From: Massilia psychrophila
GTDB lineage: Bacteria > Pseudomonadota > Gammaproteobacteria > Burkholderiales > Burkholderiaceae_D
Direction: 5' to 3'
NCBI RefSeq assembly: GCF_002760665.1
Contig: NZ_PDOB01000003.1
Location: 1-43,433, forward strand
Length of the DNA stretch: 43,433 nucleotides
The first letter of the stretch is position 1. Each line of letters begins with the position of its first letter. Shown here piece by piece: positions 1-7,833 of this stretch. Made by a program: the position numbers and the translations under genes. The notes under the pieces were generated by a model. The model was not told the origin of the DNA, made no database searches, and saw only the letters and a list, made by a program, of their open reading frames with translations.

Positions 1-180
1 CCCGCCCGCATTGCCAACTGTGGCCGGCATTAACATGCCAAAACCGGCACCGGAAAGCGGGGGAAATACAGAGAATTAGACACTAAACTCATCAATTTTA
101 TTGTCTCAAAGTGATTGACACATTCCGGACGCGCTGCAACTCCGATGGTAACGGCGCGCGCTTGCCACGCGCCGGCTTGA

Positions 181-453
181 ATCGAGCAGCAGCAGGAAGC
201 GGCTGACCTGGCTGCTGAAAACGAGCGGCAGGGCGGCGACATCGAGCTGACCAAGGCCCTGTTGAGGCTGGAGGCGGCCAATGAGCGGATAAGCAAGGCG
301 GAAGCGGCGACCATCGAAGCGATGGCCCAGGCGCGCAAGCATGGCGAAGCGGTGTTCGCGGACGCGGCCAAGGTCGAGGCGGCAAAAAACACCGTCGCCA
401 ACCTGACCGGCAAGCTGGCAACCACGCTGCCGAAGGCGCCCTCGAAAGAATGA
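181..453 (+). pseudogene. C-terminal fragment of a coiled-coil protein (KfrA-like?)
   Basis: The frame is open from just after a stop at 178 to the stop at 451-453 and has no ATG near its start; the first recognised start codon is a TTG at 262. The product is rich in Ala, Glu, Lys and Gln with heptad-like spacing, which predicts a continuous coiled coil. Its composition resembles the tail of KfrA-type plasmid or chromosome DNA-binding proteins, but no DNA-binding head is present. I read it as the 3' remnant of a longer gene. The family assignment is weak; the coiled-coil character is what can be seen. Confidence 0.35.
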
Positions 454-609
454 TTTCGCCGATTGAGCCTTGTGTCAAACGGTGACTGAACGGAAGACGA
501 CGAGCGAGGGAGGGCTGATTACGCTAAAAGATTGTAGCGCCTGCGCGATAGCGGGGCTGGCTACCGGTCCCTATCAATGTCTACGAAGCCACTAAAAATC
601 ACACAAAGA

Positions 610-632
610 AATTTAATTTCCTGAATTAAATT
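610..632. repeat. AT-rich 9-bp perfect inverted repeat
   Basis: AATTTAATT at 610-618 and AATTAAATT at 624-632 are exact reverse complements around a 5-base spacer. It lies in an AT-rich pocket between the coiled-coil fragment and the GNAT relic. It could be an operator or a scar; no adjacent intact gene explains it. Nothing else is recognised between 454 and 719. Confidence 0.5.
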
Positions 633-719
633 AGTGATACAATGCAGCAACAATTAACATGTAAAATTTTAACAGGTTTCCACCTGTGTGTAGCAGCTCG
701 CGTTTCAAGCCGGTTATGC

Positions 720-1121
720 TCACGGTTGACGCCCTTTCAGCTTCCGGTCGATAGCCTCACGCACCAGGCTCAAGCCAAGTCCTTGTTGGCGATAGTGCGC
801 GATGCACGCCCATGCCGAGTAAGGCGCGGTGTGCTGCGGCAGCTCCCGGCGGCGCGCGCGATTCGAAAGGCCCAGTGATTGCGCCGCCGGCATTCACTGC
901 GATCCAGGCTCGACGCCGGCCCCCTCGACTCAAGAGCGGAGCAAATCCACTCTCGAAGTCCGTTCGCTTTTGCCCCGGAAAGCGCGATTCGGCACACCGC
1001 ATGGGTTAAAAAAATGTGTCCCGTTAACGCCGTTGTCGCGCAAACGGTCATTTAAATAGGCAAAGAAAGCAGTCAGATCGGATTGGCGGATGCTGTGCAC
1101 CGCCATCGAATCGCGGATCAT
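720..1121 (-). pseudogene. Decayed GNAT-family N-acetyltransferase
   Basis: Three pieces of one GNAT protein lie in order on the minus strand but in different frames. The N-terminus starts at 1121 (MIRDSMAVHSIRQSDL, then FAYLNDRLRDNG). The middle, about 800-930, reads RRAWIAVNAGGAITG and then HRALLGMGVHR, the usual GNAT beta4 strand. The acetyl-CoA loop follows (about 725-800) as HYRQQGLGLSLVREAIDR, ending at a stop at 720-722. Joining the last two pieces needs a one-base frameshift near 800, and another shift is needed near 960. The usual C-terminal part after the acetyl-CoA loop is missing. The gene is therefore broken and truncated, and no function is expected. Confidence 0.7.
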
Positions 1122-1138
1122 TTTTGGTCTTTTGATAA

Positions 1139-1440
1139 GTGTTATGGGACTCGTTATCGTTGTGGATCTACCTCATGACCCAGTCCAAGACCAACATCGC
1201 CAAGCTGGCCATGATGCGCCAGCGCGAGGAAAACCAGCCTTTACAGGGCGACGTGCGTGTCGACGATGCCTACTTGGGAGGCGGGCGCACTGGCGGCAAA
1301 GCCGGACGCGGGGTGGAGAGCAAAGTCGCGTTTGTGGTCGGCTTTTTTTTGCCGCCCTGGCGCCATGGGCGAAGAGTGCAATTGCTCCGGGCAGCTGTGT
1401 GCTCGCCGATGGCCTGCTCGGTTCGACGTGCTGGAACGAC
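1139..1440 (+). pseudogene. IS1595-family (ISXO2-like) transposase relic
   Basis: The frame from 1139 gives YLMTQSKTNI followed by MRQREENQPLQGDV and RVDDAYLGG-RTGGKAGRG-ESKVAFV. This matches the catalytic region of ISXO2-like DDE transposases, including the DDAYLGG acidic motif. About 20 residues that normally separate TNI from the MRQRE helix are missing. After a run of eight T at 1343-1350 the similarity moves to another frame, where WAKSAIAPGSCVLADGL appears, the next conserved ISXO2 segment. The zinc-ribbon N-terminus and the C-terminal third are absent. I did not find terminal inverted repeats. It is a dead insertion-sequence remnant. Confidence 0.75.
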
Positions 1441-1819
1441 CGGTCTATGAACACAAGGTCGTCCTCGCGATTTAGCCGATGCGCAATATCGATTCCGTCG
1501 GCGCTCCGATTTGGCAGCCATGGTGCCATGGCTCGCCGTTGCTGTCATGCGGGCAAGTCCATGTTCGAAAAGAAAGATTCTGAAGCCTGCCGACGGACGA
1601 ACGTCATCAGGTTTAAAATGTCTGGCAGCGGTGGCCCTGGGATGACTGAGCCGGCCTTTGTGAAGAGTAAAAAAACCATGTCGGATTAGTGGCCCGACAT
1701 CCGAAAGCCGCCGTAAGCCATTTCCGATACCGCCCCGGTAAATAGCGTAGTTAACTATACTAGAGCAATCATGCTACGCACCGTAGCGCCTAATTTCCCC
1801 ATTTTTTTGCTCCAATAAT
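1441..1819. other. Intergenic region with no recognisable gene
   Basis: Reading all frames gives only short translations with no family resemblance. Part may be further decayed insertion-sequence DNA. A possible -10 box TATACT sits at 1756-1761, upstream of the ice-binding gene, inside a small palindrome (TAGTTAACTA), but no good -35 box stands at the right distance. Confidence 0.4.
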
Positions 1820-2869
1820 ATGTATTTATATCCTTTTAAAAATTTTATAAAAATTAAAAAATTATTGTTAGTTTCGTTGGCCGCGTTTTATTATTCATCG
1901 CACGCCTCAGCAACACCTTTGATAGGCACTGAGTTGGCGAGTTTTTCGGTTTTGGCCGGTAGTTATGCAACTTATGGTGCGAACACCACCATTAATGGTA
2001 ATGTAGGGGCTGTTGGTTATATAACGGCCGGCGCCAACGCCATGACATTGAATAATTATTCTGGCGCTGCTATTACCTACGGCGCTGGAGCTTCAAGCCT
2101 AAGCACCAATGCGGTCAGCGCTGTAACCATAGGTGAACTTGCTAATGCCGGTGCCGTTGGTAAAAATATATCGAGCTTAGAGATTGCGCTTACACAATTT
2201 AACGCTGCAAAATCCGCGTTAAACAACATGGAGAACGGACGTGCTCTTGATGCGACAATCAGTGGCAATATTTTACTCGCACCCGGTCTCTACATTTCGA
2301 GCGCTCTGACGACGGCGGCTGGCACGATTATTACACTTGATGGTAAGGGTATGGCAAACCCGTATTGGGTTTTCAATATTAATACTTATCTGGTTACGGG
2401 GGCAAATACGGAGGTTCAATTTGCAGCCGGCACCACAAACGCCAGTGTATTCTGGAATACAGGCGGCTATACAACACTTGGAGCCGATACCTCGTTACTC
2501 GGTGTCGTTCTCTCTTCGGAGTATATCGTCGAAGGCGCCGGCGCAACCATTGCATGTGGAAACGCCTTTTCGCTGAGCTACGTCGGTGTTGGTGCCGATG
2601 GGGCAACCAGTGCTAGCGATTGTGCGGGCTCATTCAAAGGCATGAGTGGCGGCCTTCATATTGTAAATGGCATCGCAGTTGCCTCTCCAGTATCCGAAGT
2701 ATCCGATTCAGTTTCGCTCCCTGAACTGCCAGAGCCAAATTCTTATGCTTTGTTGTTGGTTGGTTTAGGCATGATGGGCGTTGTCACCCGTCGGCGTAAA
2801 AATAAGGACAACGCTTGGAGCCGTGTTTTTATACATAAGTCATCCAAGCCCGTCCCGAAGTGCCCGTAG
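1820..2869 (+). CDS. Ice-binding-like (DUF3494) PEP-CTERM protein with altered C-terminus
   Basis: The 349-residue product starts with a lysine-containing N-region and a hydrophobic stretch ending in SHASA, a Sec signal peptide. The body, from about residue 35 to 270, is Gly/Ala/Thr/Asn-rich with the DUF3494 ice-binding beta-solenoid features: LAGSYATYG-like opening, GNVG, SGNILLAPGLY, and NPYWVFNINT. A PEP-CTERM sorting signal follows: P304-E305-P306, a hydrophobic helix, then RRRK. Such signals normally end the protein, yet here about 20 more residues follow. From residue 335 the coding sequence lies in the terminal repeat and end of an IS4-family relic, so the natural stop was probably lost by insertion. 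The gene is visibly AT-richer than its neighbours, which suggests acquisition. Ice binding is a family inference; such proteins may also be adhesins. No exosortase gene is in the window. Confidence 0.8.
   Translation: MYLYPFKNFIKIKKLLLVSLAAFYYSSHASATPLIGTELASFSVLAGSYATYGANTTINGNVGAVGYITAGANAMTLNNYSGAAITYGAGASSLSTNAVSAVTIGELANAGAVGKNISSLEIALTQFNAAKSALNNMENGRALDATISGNILLAPGLYISSALTTAAGTIITLDGKGMANPYWVFNINTYLVTGANTEVQFAAGTTNASVFWNTGGYTTLGADTSLLGVVLSSEYIVEGAGATIACGNAFSLSYVGVGADGATSASDCAGSFKGMSGGLHIVNGIAVASPVSEVSDSVSLPELPEPNSYALLLVGLGMMGVVTRRRKNKDNAWSRVFIHKSSKPVPKCP
2822..2840 (-). repeat. Tn5/IS50-like terminal inverted repeat
   Basis: The 19 bases read inward as CGTGTTTTTATACATAAGT. They match the Tn5 outside end (CTGACTCTTATACACAAGT) at 13 of 19 positions, including 11 of the inner 12. 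The match abuts the stop codon of the IS4-family transposase relic on the other strand, as expected for this element group. The opposite end of the element was not found. Confidence 0.6.
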
Positions 2870-3170
2870 CGTCGCGGCGGCAGCAAACACTTGATCAAGC
2901 CCACGCCAGATTGTCTTGGCTCCCGGTTCGCCGTCGCTCTTGCGGCCGAGGAAGCCGCCCACCTGCGCAATCATTCGCACGACCTTATTGAGCGCCAGTG
3001 GCGTGGCGGACATCTCCTTCTTGGTCAGCAAGCGGGCGCCACGGATTTCGTCAGGGTCGAAGAATAACGACGCCGCCAGGTCTGGACAGGTTTATCCCTG
3101 GCGCATCAGATACGTCATGCGCCAGGCCGCGCCCATGCATGCACGCCACCGTGCGGATTGTTCCGCTCAA
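2840..3170 (-). pseudogene. IS4-family (IS50 group) transposase, 3' relic
   Basis: The minus-strand frame gives AWRMTYLMRQG, then an in-frame TAA (near 3090), then TCPDLAASLFFDPDEIRGA, LNKVVRMIAQVGGFLGRK and SDGEPGAKTIWRGL before its stop at 2840. These are the conserved C-terminal segments of Tn5-type IS4 transposases (FLGRK-DGEPG-TIW-GL). Only about the last 100 residues remain, with a nonsense codon inside them. The N-terminal two thirds, including the DDE residues, are missing. The fragment ends next to a Tn5-like terminal repeat that lies inside the 3' end of the ice-binding gene. Confidence 0.8.
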
Positions 3171-3498
3171 GAAGAGCTGTGGCTTGCCACGGCCGCTCGC
3201 CAGCGCCCGCACGTTCAAGCCTCGCCTAGCCAGTTAGGCGGTCCAGGTGGTCGGACTGTCCCCTCTGGCAGTGTGTGATCGGGCAGTGCGTCACATCCTG
3301 CAGCGCCGCATCGGCGTTTTCCGACAGTTCGACCGGTGCGCGCCAACATCGGGGTCCACCAGGATGTGGTGCTGGCCGACATACACGATGACGGTGGCGT
3401 TTTTTGGTTGGGTGATTCGCATGGGGCTTGCTTTCTCAAAACGGCTTCTGAAACGGAGTGTCGCGCGCGGCCAGGCGCTGCAATGAAGCTCGTCCGAT
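3171..3498. other. Region without a recognisable gene
   Basis: Six-frame reading gives short open stretches with no convincing similarity. A minus-strand stretch (MRITQPKNATVIVYVGQHH at about 3360-3420) has protein-like composition but no identifiable family. Together with the flanking relics this looks like eroded DNA between the IS4 remnant and the regulator remnant. Confidence 0.35.
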
Positions 3499-3519
3499 GT
3501 GGGGATGCGCGTGACCACC

Positions 3520-3757
3520 ATGAAAATCAACGTTCCCGCCTTTGATGGCTGCATGGGGATGGACGTGTTCGGCCAGGCGGCGACGCCGAAAGAGGCGAGG
3601 GCGGTGGCGCGCATGGCGCTGCTGAACGTGCGCGCGCATCAACCTGGCCAGGCGCCTGCTCGAATCGGGGAAGCTCAGCCCGGCGCAGATCACCGAGCGG
3701 GTCGGCTACCTCGACGTCGCCACCTTTTGGCGGCCGTCGCACGGCGGCCGCCGTGAT
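3520..3757 (+). pseudogene. GlxA/AraC-family regulator remnant
   Basis: Two ends of one regulator are joined with the middle lost. The first piece, from an ATG at 3520, reads MKINVPAFDGCMGMDVFGQ, like the first strand of the DJ-1/PfpI domain of GlxA-type regulators. The second piece, in another frame from about 3635, reads INLARRLLESGKLSPAQITERVGY and DVATFWRPS, the second half of an AraC helix-turn-helix domain (normally ATFWRLFRR). Most of the amidotransferase-like domain and the end of the HTH domain are gone. The second piece is open from 3626 and in frame with the GDPD gene, so a chimeric open frame runs to 4534. Confidence 0.6.
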
Positions 3758-3763
3758 ATCGTG

Positions 3764-4534
3764 ATGCGCATGTGGCCCTATCAAAAAGTGCTGGCGCACC
3801 GCGGCGGCGGCAAGCTCGCTCCCGAAAACACCTTGGCGGCGCTCAGGTGCGGCTTGGCGCACGGCTATCGCGCCGTCGAATTCGACGTCATGCTGGCACG
3901 CGACGGCGTGCCGGTGGTGATGCACGATCCGTATCTCGGGCGCACGGTCGCCGGTTCCGGCAATGTGTTCGACTACGACGCCGATGAGCTGGCCGGGATG
4001 GACGCCGGCATCTGGTTCGGCAAGCAGTTTCAAGGCGAGCCGGTGCCGCTGTTCGCCGATTTCGCCGCCTTCTGCAAAGCCAACGGCATCTGGATGAACA
4101 TCGAAATCAAGCCGGCGCCGGGGTTCGAGCTCGAGACCGGCAAGGCGGTGGCCGAAGCCACGCGCGCGCTGTTCACCTTCGAGATCGGCGCCGGCGAGGT
4201 GGCGCAGGTGCCGCTGTTGTCGTCGTTCAGCGAGACGGCGCTGGCGGCGGCGCGCGACGCGGCCCCCGACATCGCGCGCGCCGTGCTGTTCGATGCGATC
4301 CCGCGCAACTGGCGGCCGCGCGTGAAAAAGCTCGGCGCGGTGGCGATCCACGTCAACCACAAGCACCTGACGGCTTCCCTGGCGCGCGAGGTCAGGCTGG
4401 CCGGCTTCGGCCTGTTTTGCTATACCGTCAACAATCCGATCCGCGCGCGCGAGATCCTGGCCTGGGGCGTCGACGGCTTTTGCACCGACCGCATCGACCT
4501 GATCGGGCCGGATTTTGCGGCGGCAGCGAAGTAA
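3764..4534 (+). CDS. ugpQ: Glycerophosphodiester phosphodiesterase (UgpQ-like)
   Basis: It hydrolyses glycerophosphodiesters to glycerol-3-phosphate and an alcohol. The protein is a single GDPD TIM barrel of about 256 residues, the length of cytosolic UgpQ, with no signal peptide. HRGGGKLAPENT near the N-terminus and HDPYLGRT about 40 residues later provide the catalytic histidines; NIEIKP and the C-terminal YTVNNPIRAREILAWGVDG complete the fold. The line-up with E. coli UgpQ (M-x-x-WPY...AHRGGGKLAPENT) favours a start at 3764 or 3770; GTG 3761 is also possible and no clear Shine-Dalgarno decides. The frame is open upstream into a regulator remnant. It stands alone, with alaS downstream on its own promoter. 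Confidence 0.9.
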   Translation: MRMWPYQKVLAHRGGGKLAPENTLAALRCGLAHGYRAVEFDVMLARDGVPVVMHDPYLGRTVAGSGNVFDYDADELAGMDAGIWFGKQFQGEPVPLFADFAAFCKANGIWMNIEIKPAPGFELETGKAVAEATRALFTFEIGAGEVAQVPLLSSFSETALAAARDAAPDIARAVLFDAIPRNWRPRVKKLGAVAIHVNHKHLTASLAREVRLAGFGLFCYTVNNPIRAREILAWGVDGFCTDRIDLIGPDFAAAAK

Positions 4535-4556
4535 GTCATTCGTAACTTAGCTACGC

Positions 4557-4562
4557 TATAAT
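4557..4562 (+). promoter_or_regulatory. Probable -10 box of the alaS promoter
   Basis: A perfect TATAAT lies 40 bases upstream of the alaS ATG, in the short gap after the GDPD stop. No good -35 hexamer is visible at 16-18 bases, so strength is uncertain. Confidence 0.5.
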
Positions 4563-4602
4563 CGTTTTTTCCCGGCATGCTGCCTTCCCTCGCCCATACG
4601 AC

Positions 4603-7215
4603 ATGAAATCATCTGAAATTCGCGACAAATTCCTCACGTTCTTTGAATCGAAGGGACACTCGGTTGTTCGGTCCAGCCCGCTTGTGCCGGGCAACGACCC
4701 GACCATGTTGCTGACCAATAGCGGCATGGTGCAGTTCAAGGACGTGTTCATCGGCACCGACAGCCGGCCATATACGCGCGCCACTTCGGTGCAGCGCTGC
4801 GTGCGCGCCGGCGGCAAGCATAACGACCTGGAAAATGTCGGCTACACGGCGCGTCACCACACCTTCTTCGAAATGCTGGGCAATTTCAGCTTCGGCGACT
4901 ACTTCAAGCGCGACGCCATCAACTACGCCTGGGAGCTGCTGACCAAGGTCTACGGCCTGCCGGCCGACAAGCTCACCGTTACCGTGTATGTCGAGGACGA
5001 CGAGGCGTACGACATCTGGGCCAACGAGATTGGCGTGCCTGCGGCGCGCATCATCCGTATCGGCGACAACAAGGGTGGGCGCTACGCATCGGATAACTTC
5101 TGGCAGATGGCCGATACCGGACCTTGCGGCCCGTGCACCGAGATTTTCTACGACCACGGCGCCGACATTCCGGGCGGCCCTCCCGGTTCGCCCGACGAAG
5201 ACGGCGACCGCTTCATCGAAATCTGGAACCTGGTGTTCATGCAGTTCAACCGCGACGAAGCGGGCAACATGAACAAGCTGCCCAAGCCTTGCGTCGACAC
5301 CGGCATGGGCATGGAGCGCCTGGCCGCCGTGCTCCAGCACGTGCACAGCAATTACGAAATCGACCTGTTCCAGAACCTGATCCGCGCCGCCGCGCGCGAA
5401 ACCCGCACCCTCGACCTGGAGAGCAAGTCGCTGCGCGTGATCGCCGACCATATCCGCGCCGCCTCGTTTTTGATCGTCGACGGCATCATCCCCGGCCCCG
5501 AAGGCCACGGTTACGTCCTGCGCCGCATCATCCGCCGCGCGCTGCGCCACGGTCACAAGCTCGGACAAAACCGGCCGTTTTTCTACAAGCTGGTCGAAGA
5601 CCTCAACGACGAGATGGGCGCCGCCTATCCGGAGCTGGCCGAGGCCAAACAGCGCGTCGCCCAAACGCTCAGGCAGGAAGAAGAGCGCTTCGGCGAGACG
5701 CTGGAAAACGGCATGAAGATCCTCGAGGCGCAGCTGGCCAAAGACAGCAAGAATCTGGATGGCGCCACCGCCTTCACTTTGTACGACACCTACGGTTTTC
5801 CGCTCGACCTGACCGCTGACATCTGCCGCGAACGCGGCGTGACGTTGGACCAAGCCGGCTTCACGGCGGCGATGGAGCAGCAGAAGAAGACGGCGCGCGC
5901 GGCCGGCAAGTTCAAGATGGCCGCCGGCGTCGAGTATTCGGGCGCCAAGACCACATTCATCGGCTACGACTCGCTGGTTCACAACGCCACCATCATCGCC
6001 TTGTACTGCGGCGGCGCGAAGGTCGAGCAATTAAAAGCCGGCCAGGCCGGCATCGTGGTGCTCGACACTACGCCGTTCTACGCTGAATCGGGCGGCCAGG
6101 TCGGCGACCAGGGCTTGCTCAAAGGCGGCGACGGTTCGTTCGAAGTCGACGACACCCTCAAGGTCCAGGCCGACGTGTTCGGTCACCACGGCGAGCTGGT
6201 GGCCGGCGTGCTGAAGGTCGGCGACAAGGTCGATGCCATCGTCGACGAAGACAAGCGCGGGCGCACCATCCGCAACCACTCGGCCACGCACCTGATGCAC
6301 AAGGCGCTGCGCGAAGTCTTGGGCAGCCACGTGGCGCAAAAAGGTTCGCTGGTCGATCCGGACAAGACCCGTTTCGACTTCAGCCACAACGCGCCATTGA
6401 CGGCCGAGCAGATCGCCAAGGTGGAAGTCATCGTCAACCGCGAGATCCTGCAAAACCACGCTACCCTGGCCCAGCACATGTCGTTCGACGACGCCGTCAA
6501 GCATGGCGCGATGGCGCTGTTCGGCGAAAAATACGGCGACGAAGTGCGGGTGCTCGACATCGGCTCGTCGAAGGAGCTGTGCGGCGGCGTCCACGTCGAG
6601 CGCACCGGCGACATCGGTTTGTTCAAGATCATCAGCGAGGCCGGCGTGGCGGCCGGTATCCGCCGCCTGGAAGCGGTAACGGGCGAAGGCGCGCTGGCAA
6701 TGGTGCAGTCGCTGGGCCGCCGGCTGCAGGAAGCGGCCGGCGCGCTCAAGACCAATCCGGAAGAGCTGACCACCCGCATCGGTCAGGTGCAGGACCAGGT
6801 CAGGTCGCTGGAGAAGGAACTGGCGGCGCTCAAATCGAAGCTGGCCTCGGGGCAGGGCGACGAACTGGTGACCCGGGCGATCGACGTCAACGGCATCATG
6901 GTGCTGGCGGCAACGCTCGAAGGCGCCGACGTGGCGCGCCTGCGCGAGACGATGGACAAGCTCAAGGACAAGCTGAAGACGGCCGCCATCGTGCTCGCTA
7001 GCGTGGCCGATGGCAAGGTCAGTCTGATCGCCGGCGTCACGGCGGACGCCACCGCCAGGGTCAAGGCTGGCGAACTGGTCAATTTTGTGGCCCAGCAGGT
7101 TGGCGGCAAGGGCGGCGGACGTCCCGACATGGCGCAGGCCGGCGGCACTGATCCGAGCGGGCTGGCGCAAGCGCTGGCCGGCGTGGTGGCGTGGGTGGGA
7201 CAGCGCACCGGCTGA
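4603..7215 (+). CDS. alaS: Alanine--tRNA ligase
   Basis: It charges tRNA-Ala with alanine in the cytoplasm. The 870 residues match the usual bacterial AlaS length. The N-terminal class II catalytic domain begins [19 protein letters not shown] and contains motif-2-like [16 protein letters not shown] and motif 3 (GMGMERL). The editing domain carries the zinc-binding pairs H559-x3-H563 (HSATHLMH) and C660-x3-H664 (CGGVH). The C-Ala domain ends in the glycine-rich [16 protein letters not shown]. All parts are intact. A stem-loop with T-rich sequence follows the stop at 7253-7276. The gene appears monocistronic. Confidence 0.99.
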   Translation: MKSSEIRDKFLTFFESKGHSVVRSSPLVPGNDPTMLLTNSGMVQFKDVFIGTDSRPYTRATSVQRCVRAGGKHNDLENVGYTARHHTFFEMLGNFSFGDYFKRDAINYAWELLTKVYGLPADKLTVTVYVEDDEAYDIWANEIGVPAARIIRIGDNKGGRYASDNFWQMADTGPCGPCTEIFYDHGADIPGGPPGSPDEDGDRFIEIWNLVFMQFNRDEAGNMNKLPKPCVDTGMGMERLAAVLQHVHSNYEIDLFQNLIRAAARETRTLDLESKSLRVIADHIRAASFLIVDGIIPGPEGHGYVLRRIIRRALRHGHKLGQNRPFFYKLVEDLNDEMGAAYPELAEAKQRVAQTLRQEEERFGETLENGMKILEAQLAKDSKNLDGATAFTLYDTYGFPLDLTADICRERGVTLDQAGFTAAMEQQKKTARAAGKFKMAAGVEYSGAKTTFIGYDSLVHNATIIALYCGGAKVEQLKAGQAGIVVLDTTPFYAESGGQVGDQGLLKGGDGSFEVDDTLKVQADVFGHHGELVAGVLKVGDKVDAIVDEDKRGRTIRNHSATHLMHKALREVLGSHVAQKGSLVDPDKTRFDFSHNAPLTAEQIAKVEVIVNREILQNHATLAQHMSFDDAVKHGAMALFGEKYGDEVRVLDIGSSKELCGGVHVERTGDIGLFKIISEAGVAAGIRRLEAVTGEGALAMVQSLGRRLQEAAGALKTNPEELTTRIGQVQDQVRSLEKELAALKSKLASGQGDELVTRAIDVNGIMVLAATLEGADVARLRETMDKLKDKLKTAAIVLASVADGKVSLIAGVTADATARVKAGELVNFVAQQVGGKGGGRPDMAQAGGTDPSGLAQALAGVVAWVGQRTG

Positions 7216-7252
7216 TGTTGTAGACCGGTTATTATGATCGTATATTGCTTAC

Positions 7253-7276
7253 GGTCGTTGCGATTTCGCAACGGCC
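7253..7276 (+). terminator. Stem-loop after alaS
   Basis: CGTTGCG (7256-7262), loop ATTT, CGCAACG (7267-7273) form a 7-bp stem that extends to 10 pairs with a G-U wobble and two G-C pairs. A T-rich stretch (TTTATTTT) begins seven bases later. It is a plausible though imperfect intrinsic terminator for alaS. Confidence 0.5.
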
Positions 7277-7323
7277 CAAGTTTATTTTGGTGCGCTGCGT
7301 CATAATTCGCCAATTGGAGTAGT

Positions 7324-7620
7324 ATGGGAAGTATGAACACCGCCACTACCCCAGTACACCATGCGATGAGCGACATCACTTTCATTAGCGACATGGAATA
7401 CCAGAAAGAACTCGATGCACGCGGCCTCAATTGCCCGTTGCCGATCCTGAAGGCGAAAAAGGCCTTGGCCGAGATGGAGACAGGCGAAGTCCTGCGCATC
7501 CTCGCCACCGATTCGGGCTCGGTACGCGACTTCCAGGCGTTTGCCAAGCAGACCGGCAATGCCTTGCTGTCGCACACGCAGAACGGCCTCGAGTTCACAT
7601 TCCTGATGCGCCGCAAATAA
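7324..7620 (+). CDS. TusA/SirA-family sulfurtransferase-like protein
   Basis: TusA-family proteins carry persulfide sulfur on a cysteine, for tRNA thiolation or other sulfur transfer. The hallmark LDARGLNCPLPILKAKKAL, with the CPxP cysteine, lies just after residue 25. The final strand is EFTFLMRRK. The core from MEYQKELDARG (ATG 7393) is about 75 residues, the normal family size. The longer start at 7324 is preceded by a well-placed GGAG, so I keep it, giving an N-terminal extension of 23 residues. It is a single gene between two hairpins. Whether it is the tRNA 2-thiolation TusA or another member cannot be told from sequence alone. Confidence 0.9.
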   Translation: MGSMNTATTPVHHAMSDITFISDMEYQKELDARGLNCPLPILKAKKALAEMETGEVLRILATDSGSVRDFQAFAKQTGNALLSHTQNGLEFTFLMRRK

Positions 7621-7634
7621 CCGATGCATGATCG

Positions 7635-7659
7635 CCAACGCCCTCGATGAGGGCGTTGG
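7635..7659 (+). terminator. Strong hairpin after the TusA-family gene
   Basis: CCAACGCCCTC and GAGGGCGTTGG form a perfect 11-bp stem with a GAT loop. A T-rich stretch (TTGTTGTTTTT) follows about 12 bases later. The strength and position suggest transcription termination. Confidence 0.6.
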
Positions 7660-7690
7660 TCCCTGTATGGTTGTTGTTTTTGTGCGGCAG

Positions 7691-7706
7691 CCTCGCTTTC
7701 GCGAGG
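7691..7706 (+). repeat. Short hairpin CCTCGC-TTTC-GCGAGG
   Basis: A perfect 6-bp stem with a TTTC loop between the TusA-family gene and the etfBA promoter. It could be a second termination or RNA-stabilising element. Confidence 0.4.
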
Positions 7707-7742
7707 ATCGCCGTATTTAGACGTTCCCTTCTACTAAAAATC

Positions 7743-7754
7743 GCACGATCGTGC
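7743..7754. promoter_or_regulatory. Perfect 12-bp palindrome upstream of etfB (putative operator)
   Basis: GCACGATCGTGC is its own reverse complement and is flanked by A-rich and T-rich runs. It lies just upstream of the -35 region of the etfBA promoter. Its form suits a TetR-family dimer. A fatty-acid regulator such as FadP of beta-proteobacteria is a candidate because it acts on etf and acyl-CoA dehydrogenase genes in that group, but I have not matched the motif. Confidence 0.5.
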
Positions 7755-7760
7755 TTTAAT

Positions 7761-7790
7761 TTCGACTTGATCGTGTTTTTCTCATATAAT
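7761..7790 (+). promoter_or_regulatory. Probable sigma70 promoter of etfBA
   Basis: TTCGAC at 7761-7766 and a perfect TATAAT at 7785-7790 are separated by 18 bases. The start codon of etfB is 43 bases downstream. Confidence 0.6.
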
Positions 7791-7833
7791 CTAGCCCACA
7801 GTCATTCATCATATTTATTTTCAAAGGCCCCCC

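Noticed and set aside
3215-3439. Minus-strand frame of 74 codons between the IS4 relic and the regulator relic
   Set aside because: Low-complexity translation without similarity; the region is better read as eroded DNA.
4609-6030. Long minus-strand open frame of 473 codons opposite alaS
   Set aside because: It is antisense to an intact, highly conserved gene; GC-rich third positions create such shadows, and the translation has no family features.
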